Shown here: positions 1 to 8,781 of the stretch, piece after piece
Layout of the letters: every line of letters begins with the position of its first letter
How positions within the stretch are numbered: the stretch's first letter is position 1
Assembly: GCF_024346355.1 (NCBI RefSeq)
Contig: NZ_JAGQCU010000015.1
Location: 1 to 64,000 of the forward strand
DNA from: Cyanobium sp. ATX 6A2
GTDB lineage: Bacteria; Cyanobacteriota; Cyanobacteriia; PCC-6307; Cyanobiaceae
Reading direction: 5' to 3'
DNA: 64,000 bases
Notes under the pieces: model-generated
What the model saw: the letters and a program-made list of their open reading frames with translations, nothing else
Told to the model about the DNA's origin: nothing
The model's database searches: none
Made by a program: the position numbers and the translations under genes

Positions 1-75
1 TTTCCGGTACATCTGCAGCGCTCAGCAGTTGTAGCAATCCGCGATTGCCCTGATCGAGGCCACTTTATCGGGTCT

Positions 76-387
76 CTATCGCTGAAACAAGCTGCGCTGC
101 AGTGGATCTGGCTTTTTCAGGAGTCCCCAATTATGCAAGAACCAACCCAGAATTGGATTAGAAGTTGAACTATTATTGTAGTACAACAGTAAATGCCTGA
201 GCGCTACAAATGTTAAAAACGCTGCCAAGGGAAATGGAAGTAGCAATATAAAAAGAAATTGGTTTGGGGCGTACCCCATCAGCTGGCTGATCTCTGATTG
301 GGTAAATTGCTTACTAAAAAAGACGTGCAGGATAGGAAGAAGTGCCAAAAGCCAAACTAAAGCTGTTGCCGCCAGAACCCAGATCAT
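76..387 (-). CDS. Small membrane protein of unknown function (integron cassette 2)
   Basis: The product is about 103 aa. It has an N-terminal hydrophobic helix (about residues 1-20), a second long hydrophobic segment (about 38-62), and a basic, polar C-terminus. I do not recognise a family. The start at 387 is preferred over an in-frame ATG at 411 because AAGGAG lies 7 bases upstream of it. The gene follows the attC on the minus strand, so it would be forward-oriented cargo of the second cassette. It is AT-richer than the chromosomal genes to the right, which fits acquired cassette DNA. No attC was seen between its stop and position 1. Confidence 0.6.
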   Translation of the reverse strand: MIWVLAATALVWLLALLPILHVFFSKQFTQSEISQLMGYAPNQFLFILLLPFPLAAFLTFVALRHLLLYYNNSSTSNPILGWFLHNWGLLKKPDPLQRSLFQR

Positions 388-497
388 AGACAGTCTCCTT
401 GAGTTTCTCATGGTTATTCATCAGAAGGGGCAACGCGACCGAAATCGATTACAAGCATACACAACTGATCATACCTTTATTGCATAACAGGGGTAGT

Positions 498-589
498 GCC
501 TAACGCTGCCCCTGAGTGGCAGGCAAGGGGCTTAAGGTGGCGATGCAGAGAGTGGCTGGCGGCCTGACCACTCGAGGGGCTGGTTAGAC
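498..589 (-). other. attC: attC recombination site
   Basis: The outer boxes are GCCTAAC (498-504) and GTTAGAC (583-589), matching RYYYAAC and GTTRRRY. Inside them the arms GCCCCT/GAGTGG (about 509-519) pair with CCACTC/AGGGGC (568-580). One unpaired C near 573 and short unpaired spacers lie next to the outer boxes. This imperfect hairpin with an extrahelical base is the hallmark of attC. The extra base lies in the right arm, so the site should be read on the minus strand, with the crossover box at 504-498. The loop is about 50 nt. Confidence 0.75.
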
Positions 590-835
590 AGCTATCATTA
601 CATTGTCAGCAATGCGTGCGGGCAATTGCAAAGCAAGCAGCGATTTAGATGTCAATACTATTGCTTGCCAGGGATTGCACAAGATTATAGACTCAGATGC
701 AGGCTCTACTTGGAATGACCAGTAACAAATACAAATTGACCAACGCCTCTGAGTCTGGCCTTATCTCAGAAAGCAGCTCCAGCATGCTGAGGATCCCTAG
801 AATAGAGTTTGGCATCCACATGGCCTTGAGGCGGC

Positions 836-1282
836 ATGAATGTCCCGCACGAATGCATAACCACCATGGTATCAGTGCGATTTGCCCTGGATCGGAAGTA
901 CGCCAATGCATCAATCACCTTACTTACCACTACAATAGTATTAATAACTGCTTTAATAAATGTGATCTTGCCTGGTCCTGCGCGAGCAGAGATGGCCGGA
1001 GGGTTTAACGTTATATACTCCAACAAGACTTGCTATAGAAATGACATCCCTGCACGTTGCGACGTCTATTATTCACCAAAGGACGTGACATGGCGGGTTC
1101 ACTGGAAGGATACTGGACTCATCGAGTATTATCTAAGGAGAGGTGGCAATTGGATTGAAGTCAGAAACTCTTACGGAGATAGAACTGGGGTCGCCGAGCT
1201 AATACCTGACAGGCAGATACTTCGCCTCATACGCACGGGGGGAGGGACGATCGGAACGGTAAAGATCTTTGACTTGGAGTAG
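836..1282 (+). CDS. Predicted secreted protein of unknown function (integron cassette 1)
   Basis: The product is 148 aa, with a long N-terminal segment containing a hydrophobic helix and ending in a PARA-type signal-peptidase motif. About 95 mature residues follow, with two cysteines (CYRNDIPARC) and alternating polar/hydrophobic strands. This suggests a small exported beta-rich protein, but no family is recognised. A GAGGCGG stretch precedes ATG 836; an internal ATG at 866 would still keep the signal peptide. It lies between the attC and the attI-like core, so it is cassette cargo. If the array reads on the minus strand this gene is inverted within its cassette and would need its own promoter. 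Confidence 0.6.
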   Translation: MNVPHECITTMVSVRFALDRKYANASITLLTTTIVLITALINVILPGPARAEMAGGFNVIYSNKTCYRNDIPARCDVYYSPKDVTWRVHWKDTGLIEYYLRRGGNWIEVRNSYGDRTGVAELIPDRQILRLIRTGGGTIGTVKIFDLE

Positions 1283-1315
1283 ATAGCGCTAAGCGCTTAG
1301 GTCGTGTTATTGCCT

Positions 1316-1322
1316 GTCTAAC
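1316..1322 (-). other. attI: Candidate attI core / first cassette junction
   Basis: GTCTAAC on the plus strand reads GTTAGAC on the minus strand, a GTTRRRY core. It lacks a complementary arm nearby, as expected of an attI point rather than an attC. It is also the exact complement of the outer box of the attC at 583-589, as required if both ends belong to the same circular cassette. It lies about 170 bp past the 3' end of the integrase gene. This is inference, because attI sites have no strong consensus beyond the core. Confidence 0.45.
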
Positions 1323-1492
1323 GCTGAATGGACGGGTCCTCATATTAAGGGCTTTTCCACTGTTTTTGCCGCCTATGCGTGGGTGCCTCTTCCGGCCGGC
1401 CCCCTTGAGAACGTCTGCTCTGCAGTGGTGCTTAGGTAAGTTGGATCCTTTCCGGCTTCGATGGGCGGATCCGCCTATAACAGTTCGGTGTG

Positions 1493-2464
1493 TTACAGAA
1501 GGTCGGCGGGGCTGGTCACCCCCAATGGGCCCCTGTTCAGCACGTGGGTGTAGATCATGGTGGTGTTGACGTCGTTGTGGCCCATCAGCTCCTGAATCGT
1601 GCGGATATCTTGGCCGCGCTCCAGCAGGTGGGTGGCGAACGAGTGCCGGAAGGTATGACATGTGGCAGGTGTCACGATTCCTGAGGCGAGCACCGCCCGC
1701 CGCACCGCCTTCTGGATCAGGCTGGGATCCAGGTGGTGCCGCCCCTGCTCTCCGGTATCGGCATTCTGCCAGCGGTGGTGTTGCGGGAACACCCATTGCC
1801 AGCCCCATTCCACTGGGGCATGGGGATATTTCCTCGCCAATGCGTGGGGCAGCTCGACCCTGCCATACCCCTCGGCAAGATCCTGGCGATGCATCCTGCG
1901 CACCCCCTCCAGATGTAAACGCAGCTTCTCTCCGACCGTTGCAGGCAACATCGTGCGCCGATCCTTGCCGCCTTTGCCCTGCCGCACCGTGATCTGCCGG
2001 CGCTGAAAATCCAGGTCATGCACTCGCAATCGCAACGCCTCCATCAACCGCAGCCCTCCCCCGTACAGCACGCCAGCCACCAGTGCTTCCACCCCGTCCA
2101 GTTGCTCCAGCACAGCTCGCACCTCCTCAACCGTCATCACCACCGGCAGCCGCCGCTTCGTCCTCGCCCTCACCACCCCCTCCAGATCCAGATCCCGCTC
2201 CAGCAACTCCCGATACAGAAACAGCAGCGCCGAGAGGGCCTGGTTCTGGGTGGATGGGCTCACCTGCCGTTCCACCGCCAGATGGGTGAGAAAGGCATTC
2301 ACCTCCTCGCTGCCCATCTCCCGCGGATGGCGCATGCCATGGAATTGCAGGAACCGTCTCAGCCACTGCTCGTAGGTTGCCACGGTGCGCTTCGCGTAGT
2401 GACGCGCCTGCAGCTCTTCGCGGTAGCGCTGGATCAGCCCCGGCGGGCGTGGAGTGTTCGCCAT
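1493..2464 (-). CDS. intI: Integron integrase (IntI-type tyrosine recombinase)
   Basis: This 323-aa tyrosine recombinase catalyses attI x attC and attC x attC recombination. The N-terminal SAM-like core-binding domain (about 10-95) is followed by the catalytic domain. Arg139 (GGGLRLME), Lys164/Lys167 (GKGGKDR), His270 and Arg273 (HTFRH), His296 (LMGHND) and Tyr305 (IYTHV) are all present. An IntI-specific insertion of about 35 residues ([12 protein letters not shown] ... EWGWQWVFP, about 204-228) and the C-terminal THVLNRG ending separate it from XerC/D. The start is placed at ATG 2464; a GTG at 2485 is possible. All catalytic residues are intact, so it may be functional. Confidence 0.9.
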   Translation of the reverse strand: MANTPRPPGLIQRYREELQARHYAKRTVATYEQWLRRFLQFHGMRHPREMGSEEVNAFLTHLAVERQVSPSTQNQALSALLFLYRELLERDLDLEGVVRARTKRRLPVVMTVEEVRAVLEQLDGVEALVAGVLYGGGLRLMEALRLRVHDLDFQRRQITVRQGKGGKDRRTMLPATVGEKLRLHLEGVRRMHRQDLAEGYGRVELPHALARKYPHAPVEWGWQWVFPQHHRWQNADTGEQGRHHLDPSLIQKAVRRAVLASGIVTPATCHTFRHSFATHLLERGQDIRTIQELMGHNDVNTTMIYTHVLNRGPLGVTSPADLL

Positions 2465-2636
2465 CCCTCGGCTCTGGCCCACCACAACAGGATTGCCACC
2501 TCAGCCATGGACAGGCCTTTGCCCAAACCCGTTTCAGACCCAAGCCCATGGGCAGCGGTTGTTGCCCCTGTTGGCCACTGAGCTTCATGATGGAACCATG
2601 CCCTCATTCGCAAGCCGGCATCGGCCCGCACGCTCG

Positions 2637-2969
2637 ATGGACATCCCCTTTTCCCTCACCCTCAGCTTCGACGACCTCGAAGTGCTGCTGCTGGTGGAGA
2701 ACGGCGGCGCTTCGCCGCTGGAGGTGGAGGAGTCGTTGGGATTGGAACGGCATCAGACGAAAGCCCTGTTTCGCCACCTGGTACGCCGCGGTCTGCTCGA
2801 TTGGCAGGGCAGCCCCCATGCCCAGGGTGCTCTGCCCTGGCCCTGGCGCTTTGGCTCCACCGTCTTTCAGCTCACCCCGTTGGCCCGCAGTCTGCGGCGC
2901 GATCACGACTTCTCTGACACAGCTTTTGCCGCTTCTATCTTGCTCCCCGCATTGAAAGACAAGGTATGA
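2637..2969 (+). CDS. Hypothetical small protein, winged-helix-like
   Basis: The product is about 110 aa. Residues 10-60 look like a helix-turn-helix/winged-helix unit (SPLEVEESLGLERHQTKALF followed by RRGLLDWQG), so a DNA-binding role is possible but unproven. It is divergent from intI, with about 170 bp between the starts. Earlier in-frame starts (2454, 2598) would overlap the integrase and look like shadow sequence. It could be a chromosomal gene bordering the integron or a regulator of it. No GTTRRRY core was found between it and intI, arguing against a conventional attI here. Confidence 0.5.
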   Translation: MDIPFSLTLSFDDLEVLLLVENGGASPLEVEESLGLERHQTKALFRHLVRRGLLDWQGSPHAQGALPWPWRFGSTVFQLTPLARSLRRDHDFSDTAFAASILLPALKDKV

Positions 2970-3223
2970 GAATGGCGATAGTCTGTTCCATTCTTCTTGC
3001 CACAAATCCGCCTGACGGCGTCGGTCAGATGTGATTCGGCCATGGCCATTGATTGGTTAGTCCTTGAAGGATGGTCCTGGCGACGAAAGCCGGCCGCGCA
3101 GCGGCCAGGCAGAGGGCCATGGCCGCTGACCCCATGCCTTCCCTGAACCAGAACCAGCGGCTACCGGGATGAGCTCGAGAATCGACTGCTGGCAATCAGA
3201 TCAAAGCGAACCCTGAGAATCCC

Positions 3224-4768
3224 TCAAGCGCCCGCGGCCACCCAGCTGCCGTGCAGGCCGTGGGGGATGGCCAGGGGCAGCTCCAGCACCGCCTGCTCGC
3301 CCATGTCGGCGGCGTTGAGGATCACCAGATCGCTGGCGCAGCGGGCGCCGTTCCACACCACACAAAGCAGCCAGCCATCGTCCTCGGCGGCGGCATCGGC
3401 GCCGGGCCGGGGCACGAACACCGGCTCGCTCACGAACCCCCTGGGAGCGGCGCTCCATACCCGCCGCTCGCCGCTCACCAGATCAAGCTTCTCGATCGCC
3501 TGCAGGGGGTCGTTGCCCCGCTCCCGCTCGGCCACCGCCATCCAGGCGAAGCGGGGCTCGAGGCCCTGGCGGGCGGGGTGCACGGTGGCGAACTCGCAGC
3601 AGCGCTGCTCCAGCCAGTGCTGGCGCACCGCCCCGGCCGGATCGGCCTCGGCCCGCTCCAGATCGATGCGGCAGCGCAGCAGCTGGCCCTCGGGAATGCT
3701 CTCGAAGTCCACCGACCTGAAGTCGGTGTCCGGCCCGATCGAGGGGAAATCGGCGTAGTAGAGGGAATCCACCACCAGCTCGCCGCTGGCGCCATCCTCG
3801 AAGGCGTTGAGGTGGTGGAACACGAACCCCTCCGGGGCCGGCACCCGCAGGGGCTGGGGGTGGCGCTCGGCGGCGGCGCTGCCGGGCCGGGGGATCAGCC
3901 AGAACTGGCCGGCCTCGCCGGGTTTGGAGGCCAGGCACTGGGCGGCACCCTTCTGGCCGAACACGTAGGGCAGGGGGTTGAAGGCAATGGCGTTCTGCAG
4001 GAACACCGCCCACTGGGGGGTGATGGCGAAGTCGTGCAGGAAGGCGAAGCCACGAAAGCTGTCGCGGCGCTCGGCCAGGAGCTGGCCGGCGCGCACGCCG
4101 CTGCCCGGATCATCGGCAACGGCGAACTCCATCAGGCGGATGCTGCTGGTGGGGCCGGCCTTGACCCCGAAGGTCACCATCCGCCGCTCACCGTGGTGGC
4201 CGGGATCGAAGCGGGGGTGGGCGCTGAAGGCCTCGCCGGGCTTGAGCACGCCATCGAGCAGGGTGATGCCCCGGGTCTCCAGGGTGTCGGGGTCGAGGGC
4301 GTGGGGTTCAGCCGCCTCCCACAGGGCCAGGAGCTGATCGCCCAGGCGCACCACGTGGGTGTTGGCGATGTTCTTCAGCCGCAGATCGAAGGCGTTGGCC
4401 AGGGCCCCTCCGGGTTTCTGGGTGCCGAACACGCCCCGGTACACAAACCGGCCGGCCTCCTCCTCGGCCTGCCAGCCGGCGGTGCGCACGAAGCGGTTGC
4501 TGAGCTGGGCCTGGCCGCCCTCAAAGCGCAGGGCGGTGATCATGCCGTCGCCGTCGAAGGGATGGTGCACCCAGCGCCCACCCCGCTCCAGGCGGCCAGG
4601 ACCGTTGCGATAGAGACAGCCGCTGAGCTCGGGGGGAACGCTGCCCCGGGCCGCGTTGAGGGACACGGCGCTGAGCTCGCTGACCACATTGCGGAAGGCG
4701 CTGGCCCAGTCGGCCCGGTTGTAACTGGCGGACGGAGTGGGGGCCGAAGCGGTGGCGGCTGGGGTCAT
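3224..4768 (-). CDS. Carotenoid oxygenase (RPE65/CCD family)
   Basis: This 514-aa member of the retinal pigment epithelial membrane protein family is a non-haem Fe(II) enzyme that cleaves carotenoid or apocarotenoid double bonds. The family's His-containing blocks are visible: HPRFDPGHHGE, FLHDFAIT, FHHLNAFEDG and the C-terminal IPHGLHGSW. The N-terminal YRNGPGR and HHPFDGDGM motifs are also present. The length is typical of cyanobacterial CCDs. Its ATG overlaps the stop of the upstream ABC exporter (ATGA), so it is the last gene of the lipid-A run and probably translationally coupled. The substrate (apocarotenal or bicyclic carotenoid) cannot be told from sequence. Confidence 0.9.
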   Translation of the reverse strand: MTPAATASAPTPSASYNRADWASAFRNVVSELSAVSLNAARGSVPPELSGCLYRNGPGRLERGGRWVHHPFDGDGMITALRFEGGQAQLSNRFVRTAGWQAEEEAGRFVYRGVFGTQKPGGALANAFDLRLKNIANTHVVRLGDQLLALWEAAEPHALDPDTLETRGITLLDGVLKPGEAFSAHPRFDPGHHGERRMVTFGVKAGPTSSIRLMEFAVADDPGSGVRAGQLLAERRDSFRGFAFLHDFAITPQWAVFLQNAIAFNPLPYVFGQKGAAQCLASKPGEAGQFWLIPRPGSAAAERHPQPLRVPAPEGFVFHHLNAFEDGASGELVVDSLYYADFPSIGPDTDFRSVDFESIPEGQLLRCRIDLERAEADPAGAVRQHWLEQRCCEFATVHPARQGLEPRFAWMAVAERERGNDPLQAIEKLDLVSGERRVWSAAPRGFVSEPVFVPRPGADAAAEDDGWLLCVVWNGARCASDLVILNAADMGEQAVLELPLAIPHGLHGSWVAAGA

Positions 4769-6609
4769 GCGGGAGATATCGCGGCAGCGGTTGCGAATTG
4801 TGACGAAACTAAGCCCGTATAGACGCCGTCGCGAGCCAGCAGCTCGCCATGACGGCCGGTCTCCACCACCCGGCCGCCGGCGATCACGCATATGCGATCG
4901 GCGTTGACCACGGTGGACATCCGGTGGGCCACCACCAGCGTGGTGCGGTTGGCCATCAGACGATCGAGGGCCTCCTGCACCACCAGCTCAGAGGCCGAAT
5001 CCAGGGCCGAGGTGGCCTCATCGAGAAACAGGATCGGGGCGTTCTTGATCAGGGCCCGGGCGATGGCAATGCGCTGGCGCTGGCCCCCCGAGAGCATGGC
5101 GCCGTTCTCACCGATCAGGGTGTCGTAGCCCTCGCTCAACTGCTCGATGAAGCCATGGGCGTTGGCGGCCCGGGCCGCCGCCACGATCTCCTGCCGGCTG
5201 GCCCCTTCGCCACGGCCCTGGCCAGGGCCGTGGCCATAGGCGATGTTGCTGGCCACGGTGTCGTTGAACAGGAACGTGTTCTGATCCACCAGAGAGATCT
5301 GGGAGCGCAGATCGGCCAGGGAGATCTCACGCAGATCGAGGCCGTCGATGGTGATCTGCCCGGCGCCGGGGTCGTAGAAGCGACAGAAGAGATCGATGAT
5401 CGTGCTCTTGCCGCCGCCGCTCGGCCCCACCAGGGCCACGGTGCCCCCGTGGGGGATCTCCAGGTTGAGATCGCGGATCACCGGCTCCTGGTTGTAGGCG
5501 AAACACACCGCCTCAGCGCGCAGGGCCTGCCGGAACGGCCCCAGAGGCCTGGGCTGGAGGGGATCCACCGGGTCGGGCTCCGTATCGAGGATGGCGAACA
5601 GATCCCGGGACGCCGCCACCCCCTGCTGGAGCACGGCGTTGGCCTTGGCCAATCCCTTGAAGGGGGCGTAGCAGAGGTAGATGGAGGTGAGAAAGGCGAA
5701 GAAGCTGCCGGTGGTGCGGGTGCCGGCGATCACGGCCTCGCCGCCGTAGAGGAGCACGGCGCTGAAGCCCGCCGCACCAAGCAGCTCCATCAGAGGCTGG
5801 TTGGCGAGCTTGGCGCGGGTGGTGCGCAGGGCCGAGCGCAGCACCGAGCGGTTCTCCTGCTGGAAACGCTCCAGCTCATAGCCCTCCATGCCGAACACCT
5901 TCACCACCCGCGAGCCCACCACCGCCTCCTGCAGGGTGCCGGCCAGGCGGGCCAGGCTCGACTGGCCGCGGCTGGAGTGGCGCCGCACCTTGCGCGAGGA
6001 GCGCAGCACCGGCCAGACGCCGAGGGGGAAGAGGATGAAGGCCACCAGGGACAGCAGCCAGTCCTGGTAGAAGGCCACCAGCACCAGCACCAGCAGGGTG
6101 AGGCTGTCCTTGGCCAGGGAGGTGAGGCCATCGACGATGCCCGTCTTCACCAGGGTCACATCGCTGAGCAGGCGGGAGATCAGGCCGCTGGAGCTGCTGC
6201 GATCGATGTAGGCCTGGGGCAGCACCATCACCCGGGCGGCGAGCTGGGCGCGCAGGTCGGCCGTGATCCCCTGGCCCACGGATTCGGTGAGGTAGGAGCC
6301 CAGGTACTGGCACAGGGCCCTCAGGCCGATCACCACCAGGATCACCCCCGGCGCGGCGTAGAGCCGGGTGCGGTCACCACTGGGCAGCACCTGGTCGAAC
6401 AGGTAGCGGATCACCAGGGGCACCACCCCGGTGGAGGCCCCGTAGCCGAGGTTGAACAGGAAGGCCAGCAGGAAGGTGGGCCACAGATAGGGCCGGCCGT
6501 AGGCCAGCAGGCGGCGATAGGTGGAGCGGGGGCTGGAGCCGACGCCGGAAGCCGAGGCCGAGCCTGCAGCAGTGGCCGTGTCAGAGGAAGAGGCAGTGGT
6601 CTGGCTCAT
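4765..6609 (-). CDS. MsbA-like ABC exporter (fused permease and ATPase)
   Basis: This half-size ABC exporter of 614 aa has a Ser/Ala-rich N-terminus and a six-helix type I exporter domain (about 30-330). The ATPase domain contains Walker A GPSGGGKST, signature LSGGQRQR and Walker B ILFLDEATSALD, followed by the H-loop VVAHRMS. Placement after waaA, lpxK and lpxB suggests flipping of the lipid A core across the inner membrane. Cyanobacteria have many homologues, so the substrate is inferred from context. ATG 6609 overlaps the lpxB stop (ATGA), which supports this start over upstream in-frame starts that run through lpxB. Confidence 0.85.
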   Translation of the reverse strand: MSQTTASSSDTATAAGSASASGVGSSPRSTYRRLLAYGRPYLWPTFLLAFLFNLGYGASTGVVPLVIRYLFDQVLPSGDRTRLYAAPGVILVVIGLRALCQYLGSYLTESVGQGITADLRAQLAARVMVLPQAYIDRSSSSGLISRLLSDVTLVKTGIVDGLTSLAKDSLTLLVLVLVAFYQDWLLSLVAFILFPLGVWPVLRSSRKVRRHSSRGQSSLARLAGTLQEAVVGSRVVKVFGMEGYELERFQQENRSVLRSALRTTRAKLANQPLMELLGAAGFSAVLLYGGEAVIAGTRTTGSFFAFLTSIYLCYAPFKGLAKANAVLQQGVAASRDLFAILDTEPDPVDPLQPRPLGPFRQALRAEAVCFAYNQEPVIRDLNLEIPHGGTVALVGPSGGGKSTIIDLFCRFYDPGAGQITIDGLDLREISLADLRSQISLVDQNTFLFNDTVASNIAYGHGPGQGRGEGASRQEIVAAARAANAHGFIEQLSEGYDTLIGENGAMLSGGQRQRIAIARALIKNAPILFLDEATSALDSASELVVQEALDRLMANRTTLVVAHRMSTVVNADRICVIAGGRVVETGRHGELLARDGVYTGLVSSQFATAAAISPA

Positions 6610-7733
6610 GGCAGCAGCTCCAGCAGGGCATCGGCGGCGCGGCCGGAAGCGCCGGGGGGGCCCATGCGCCCGCGCAGGTCGGCGATGGCCGCCTCCACCC
6701 TGGAGCGCTCGGCCAGCAGACACTGCAGGGCCGCCACCAGCTCGGCGGGATTGACCCGCTCCTGCAGCAGCTCCGGGAAAACCACCCGGCCCAGGACCAC
6801 ATTGGGCAGGCCCAACAGCCGGTGGCGGGTGACCAGCCGGGCCAGCAGATAGGTGAGCCAGTTGAAGCGATACACAATCACATGGGGGCAGCCCAGCAGT
6901 GCCGCCTGCAGGGTGGCGGTGCCCGAGCTCACCAGGCCGGCATCGGCCGCATGCAGCAGGTTCACGGTGTCGTCGGCGATGCAGGGGATCGGCAGGGGGC
7001 CACCGCCGGCCGCCCGCTCCAGCACGGTGGGATCAATGGTGGAGGCCCGCAGCAGCACCACCTGCCAGCCCTGGCTGCGCAGCCGCTCGGCGGCGGCCAG
7101 CAGGGGGGGCAGCAACAGTCGGATCTCGCTGCGCCGGCTGCCGGGCATCAGCACCAGCAGGGGACGATCCGGATCCAGGCCATGGCGCCGGCGGGTCTGG
7201 GCCGGAGCGGCGGTGACCTGAATCTCATCGAGCAGGGGATGGCCCACGTAGCGGGCAAAGGCACGGCCATGGGCGTTGAAGAGGCCCTCCTCGAAGGGGA
7301 AGATCACCGCCAGGCGATCGATGAAGCCGGCCATGCGCCGGGCCCGTCCCCGCCCCCAGGCCCACACCTGGGGAGCGATGTAAAAAAACACCGGAATGCC
7401 GCGGCGGTGGGCCTCGCGGGCCACCATCAGGTTGAAGCCGGGGTAGTCGATCAGCACCACCAGGTCGGGACACCGGCGATCCATGTGGCGCTTCAGCAGG
7501 CGCATCACCCGGTGATGACGGCGGATGCTGCCGAGGATCTCCACCACCCCGGCGGCCGAGAGGCTGCTCACATCGGCCAAAAGCTCCATGCCGGCAGCCC
7601 GCAGCCGCACACCGCCCACCCCGCTCACCTGCAGATCGGGAACGCGGCGCCGCAGGGCCTGGAGCAGGGCGCCGCCGTGCAGATCCCCGGAGGCCTCACC
7701 GGCCACCAGCAGCAGCTCGCGGGCTTCAGCCAC
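6606..7733 (-). CDS. lpxB: Lipid-A-disaccharide synthase
   Basis: LpxB (375 aa) joins UDP-2,3-diacylglucosamine and lipid X to form the beta-1,6 disaccharide of lipid A at the inner membrane. Family motifs seen are GEASGDLHG near the N-terminus, VGGVRL, DYPGFN, PQVWAWGRGR and PGSRRSEIRLLLP. The length is normal for LpxB (about 380 aa). The best start is the GTG at 7733, which overlaps the lpxK stop by 8 bases and begins just before the first beta-strand. The longer upstream extension is a shadow of lpxK. Confidence 0.93.
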   Translation of the reverse strand: MAEARELLLVAGEASGDLHGGALLQALRRRVPDLQVSGVGGVRLRAAGMELLADVSSLSAAGVVEILGSIRRHHRVMRLLKRHMDRRCPDLVVLIDYPGFNLMVAREAHRRGIPVFFYIAPQVWAWGRGRARRMAGFIDRLAVIFPFEEGLFNAHGRAFARYVGHPLLDEIQVTAAPAQTRRRHGLDPDRPLLVLMPGSRRSEIRLLLPPLLAAAERLRSQGWQVVLLRASTIDPTVLERAAGGGPLPIPCIADDTVNLLHAADAGLVSSGTATLQAALLGCPHVIVYRFNWLTYLLARLVTRHRLLGLPNVVLGRVVFPELLQERVNPAELVAALQCLLAERSRVEAAIADLRGRMGPPGASGRAADALLELLP

Positions 7734-8781
7734 GTCGGCCCCAGCCGCGCCGGGCCAGCACGGCCTGCACCGCGTCGGCGAGCCGGGCCACGGCCTCCGG
7801 ATCGAGCCGCAGGCCCACGGGAACAACGGCGGCCCGCTCATCGGGGGCGAGCACGGCCGTGAGCCGCTGCCAGTCCTTGCCGGTGGTCACCAGGGTGGCG
7901 TTGTGCTGGTCCCGGGCCAGTTTCAACAACCGCTCCACATCGGCTCGAGCATAGGGATGGTGGTCGGGGAAGGCCTCACAGCCCACCAGCCGGCAGCCTT
8001 CCTCGCGCAGGGCAGCGAAGAACTTCTCCGGCAGGCCGATGCCGCAGAAGGCCAGCAGGGGGCGCTGACGCAGGGCGGGGGGCAGCTCCAAGCGGGCGGC
8101 GATCTGAAACCAGGGCCGACCGGCCGGCCAGGGCAGACCGGCCGGAGCGGCGCCGGCATCGTCAGCGGCGGCGGTGGCGGTGGCGGGCAGCGCACCGGTG
8201 AGCACCAGCAACTCGGCCCGGGCCAGGGCGGTGCGCCGCTCGCGCAGGGGGCCGGCAGGAAACAGCAGGCCATTCCCCAGCCGCCGCTGCCCATCCAGCA
8301 CGGTGACATCACAGTCGCGGGCCAGGGGCCAGTGCTGCAGACCGTCATCGAGCAGCAGCAGATCGGCACCGGCTTCCAGGGCCCGGCGGGCGGAGGCCAC
8401 CCGATCGGCACCGATCCACACCGCCAGTCCGGGCAGCCCCCGCAGCAGCTCCAGGGCCTCATCACCCACCGTGGCCGCGGTCATCCGCGGCTCCACCCGC
8501 AGCGGCTCGCGCCGGCCGCTGCCATAGCCGCGGCTGAGCAGCGCTGGCCGCCAGCCCCGCCCTGCCAGCTCCCGGGCCAGGGCGATCACCAGCGGCGTCT
8601 TGCCGGTGCCGCCCAGGGTGAGGTTGCCCACTGACACCACCGGCAGCGGCGGCTGCCAGGGCCTGGACTGGGCGCGGTGAATCCCCACCCCCAGCCCGTA
8701 GAGCCAGCCAAGGGGCCGCAGCAGCCAGGCCAGGGGGCCGGGCCGGGGCCGGTACCAGAAGCGGGGGGTGGCGAGCAGCAT
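7726..8781 (-). CDS. lpxK: Tetraacyldisaccharide 4'-kinase
   Basis: LpxK (351 aa) phosphorylates the 4' position of the lipid A disaccharide. A hydrophobic N-terminal segment (about 15-35) anchors it to the membrane. It is followed by the P-loop GNLTLGGTGKT, the SRGYGS motif, the LLLLDDGLQHW motif and the LFPAGPLRE motif, all typical of LpxK. ATG 8781 overlaps the waaA stop (TGATG). LpxK is often described as absent from marine picocyanobacteria, so its presence with waaA suggests a phosphorylated, Kdo-bearing lipid A here. Confidence 0.92.
   Translation of the reverse strand: MLLATPRFWYRPRPGPLAWLLRPLGWLYGLGVGIHRAQSRPWQPPLPVVSVGNLTLGGTGKTPLVIALARELAGRGWRPALLSRGYGSGRREPLRVEPRMTAATVGDEALELLRGLPGLAVWIGADRVASARRALEAGADLLLLDDGLQHWPLARDCDVTVLDGQRRLGNGLLFPAGPLRERRTALARAELLVLTGALPATATAAADDAGAAPAGLPWPAGRPWFQIAARLELPPALRQRPLLAFCGIGLPEKFFAALREEGCRLVGCEAFPDHHPYARADVERLLKLARDQHNATLVTTGKDWQRLTAVLAPDERAAVVPVGLRLDPEAVARLADAVQAVLARRGWGRRG

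Larger units (their letters stand above)
1..2464 (-). mobile_element. Integron: integrase gene plus adjoining cassette array (left part cut by the window edge)
   Basis: The region combines an IntI-type integrase gene, a 92-bp site that folds like an attC site, and a second isolated core site that could be attI. Between and beyond these sites lie two short genes that match no family I recognise, typical of cassette cargo. Read on the minus strand the order is intI, attI-like core, cassette 1, attC, cassette 2, so the integrase would point towards its array. This is unlike class 1 integrons, where intI and the cassettes diverge. The array probably continues beyond position 1. The integrase and the attC are seen directly; the orientation and the attI call are inferred. 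Confidence 0.7.

Noticed and set aside
1288-1300. Short palindrome GCGCTAAGCGC as a terminator or attC arm
   Set aside because: It is not followed by a T-run and does not pair with the neighbouring core, so it is probably incidental.
1439-1445. GTTGGAT as the right core of a second attC starting at 1316
   Set aside because: It fits GTTRRRY, but the intervening arms do not pair, so a hairpin attC is not supported.
2465-2636. Conventional attI between intI and the divergent gene
   Set aside because: No GTTRRRY core is present in this interval.
3251-6852. Very long plus-strand ORFs (3251-4822, 4849-6852) opposite the carotenoid oxygenase and ABC exporter
   Set aside because: They are antisense shadows in GC-rich DNA: Gly/His/Gln/Ala-rich, no domains, while the minus-strand products are clear enzymes.
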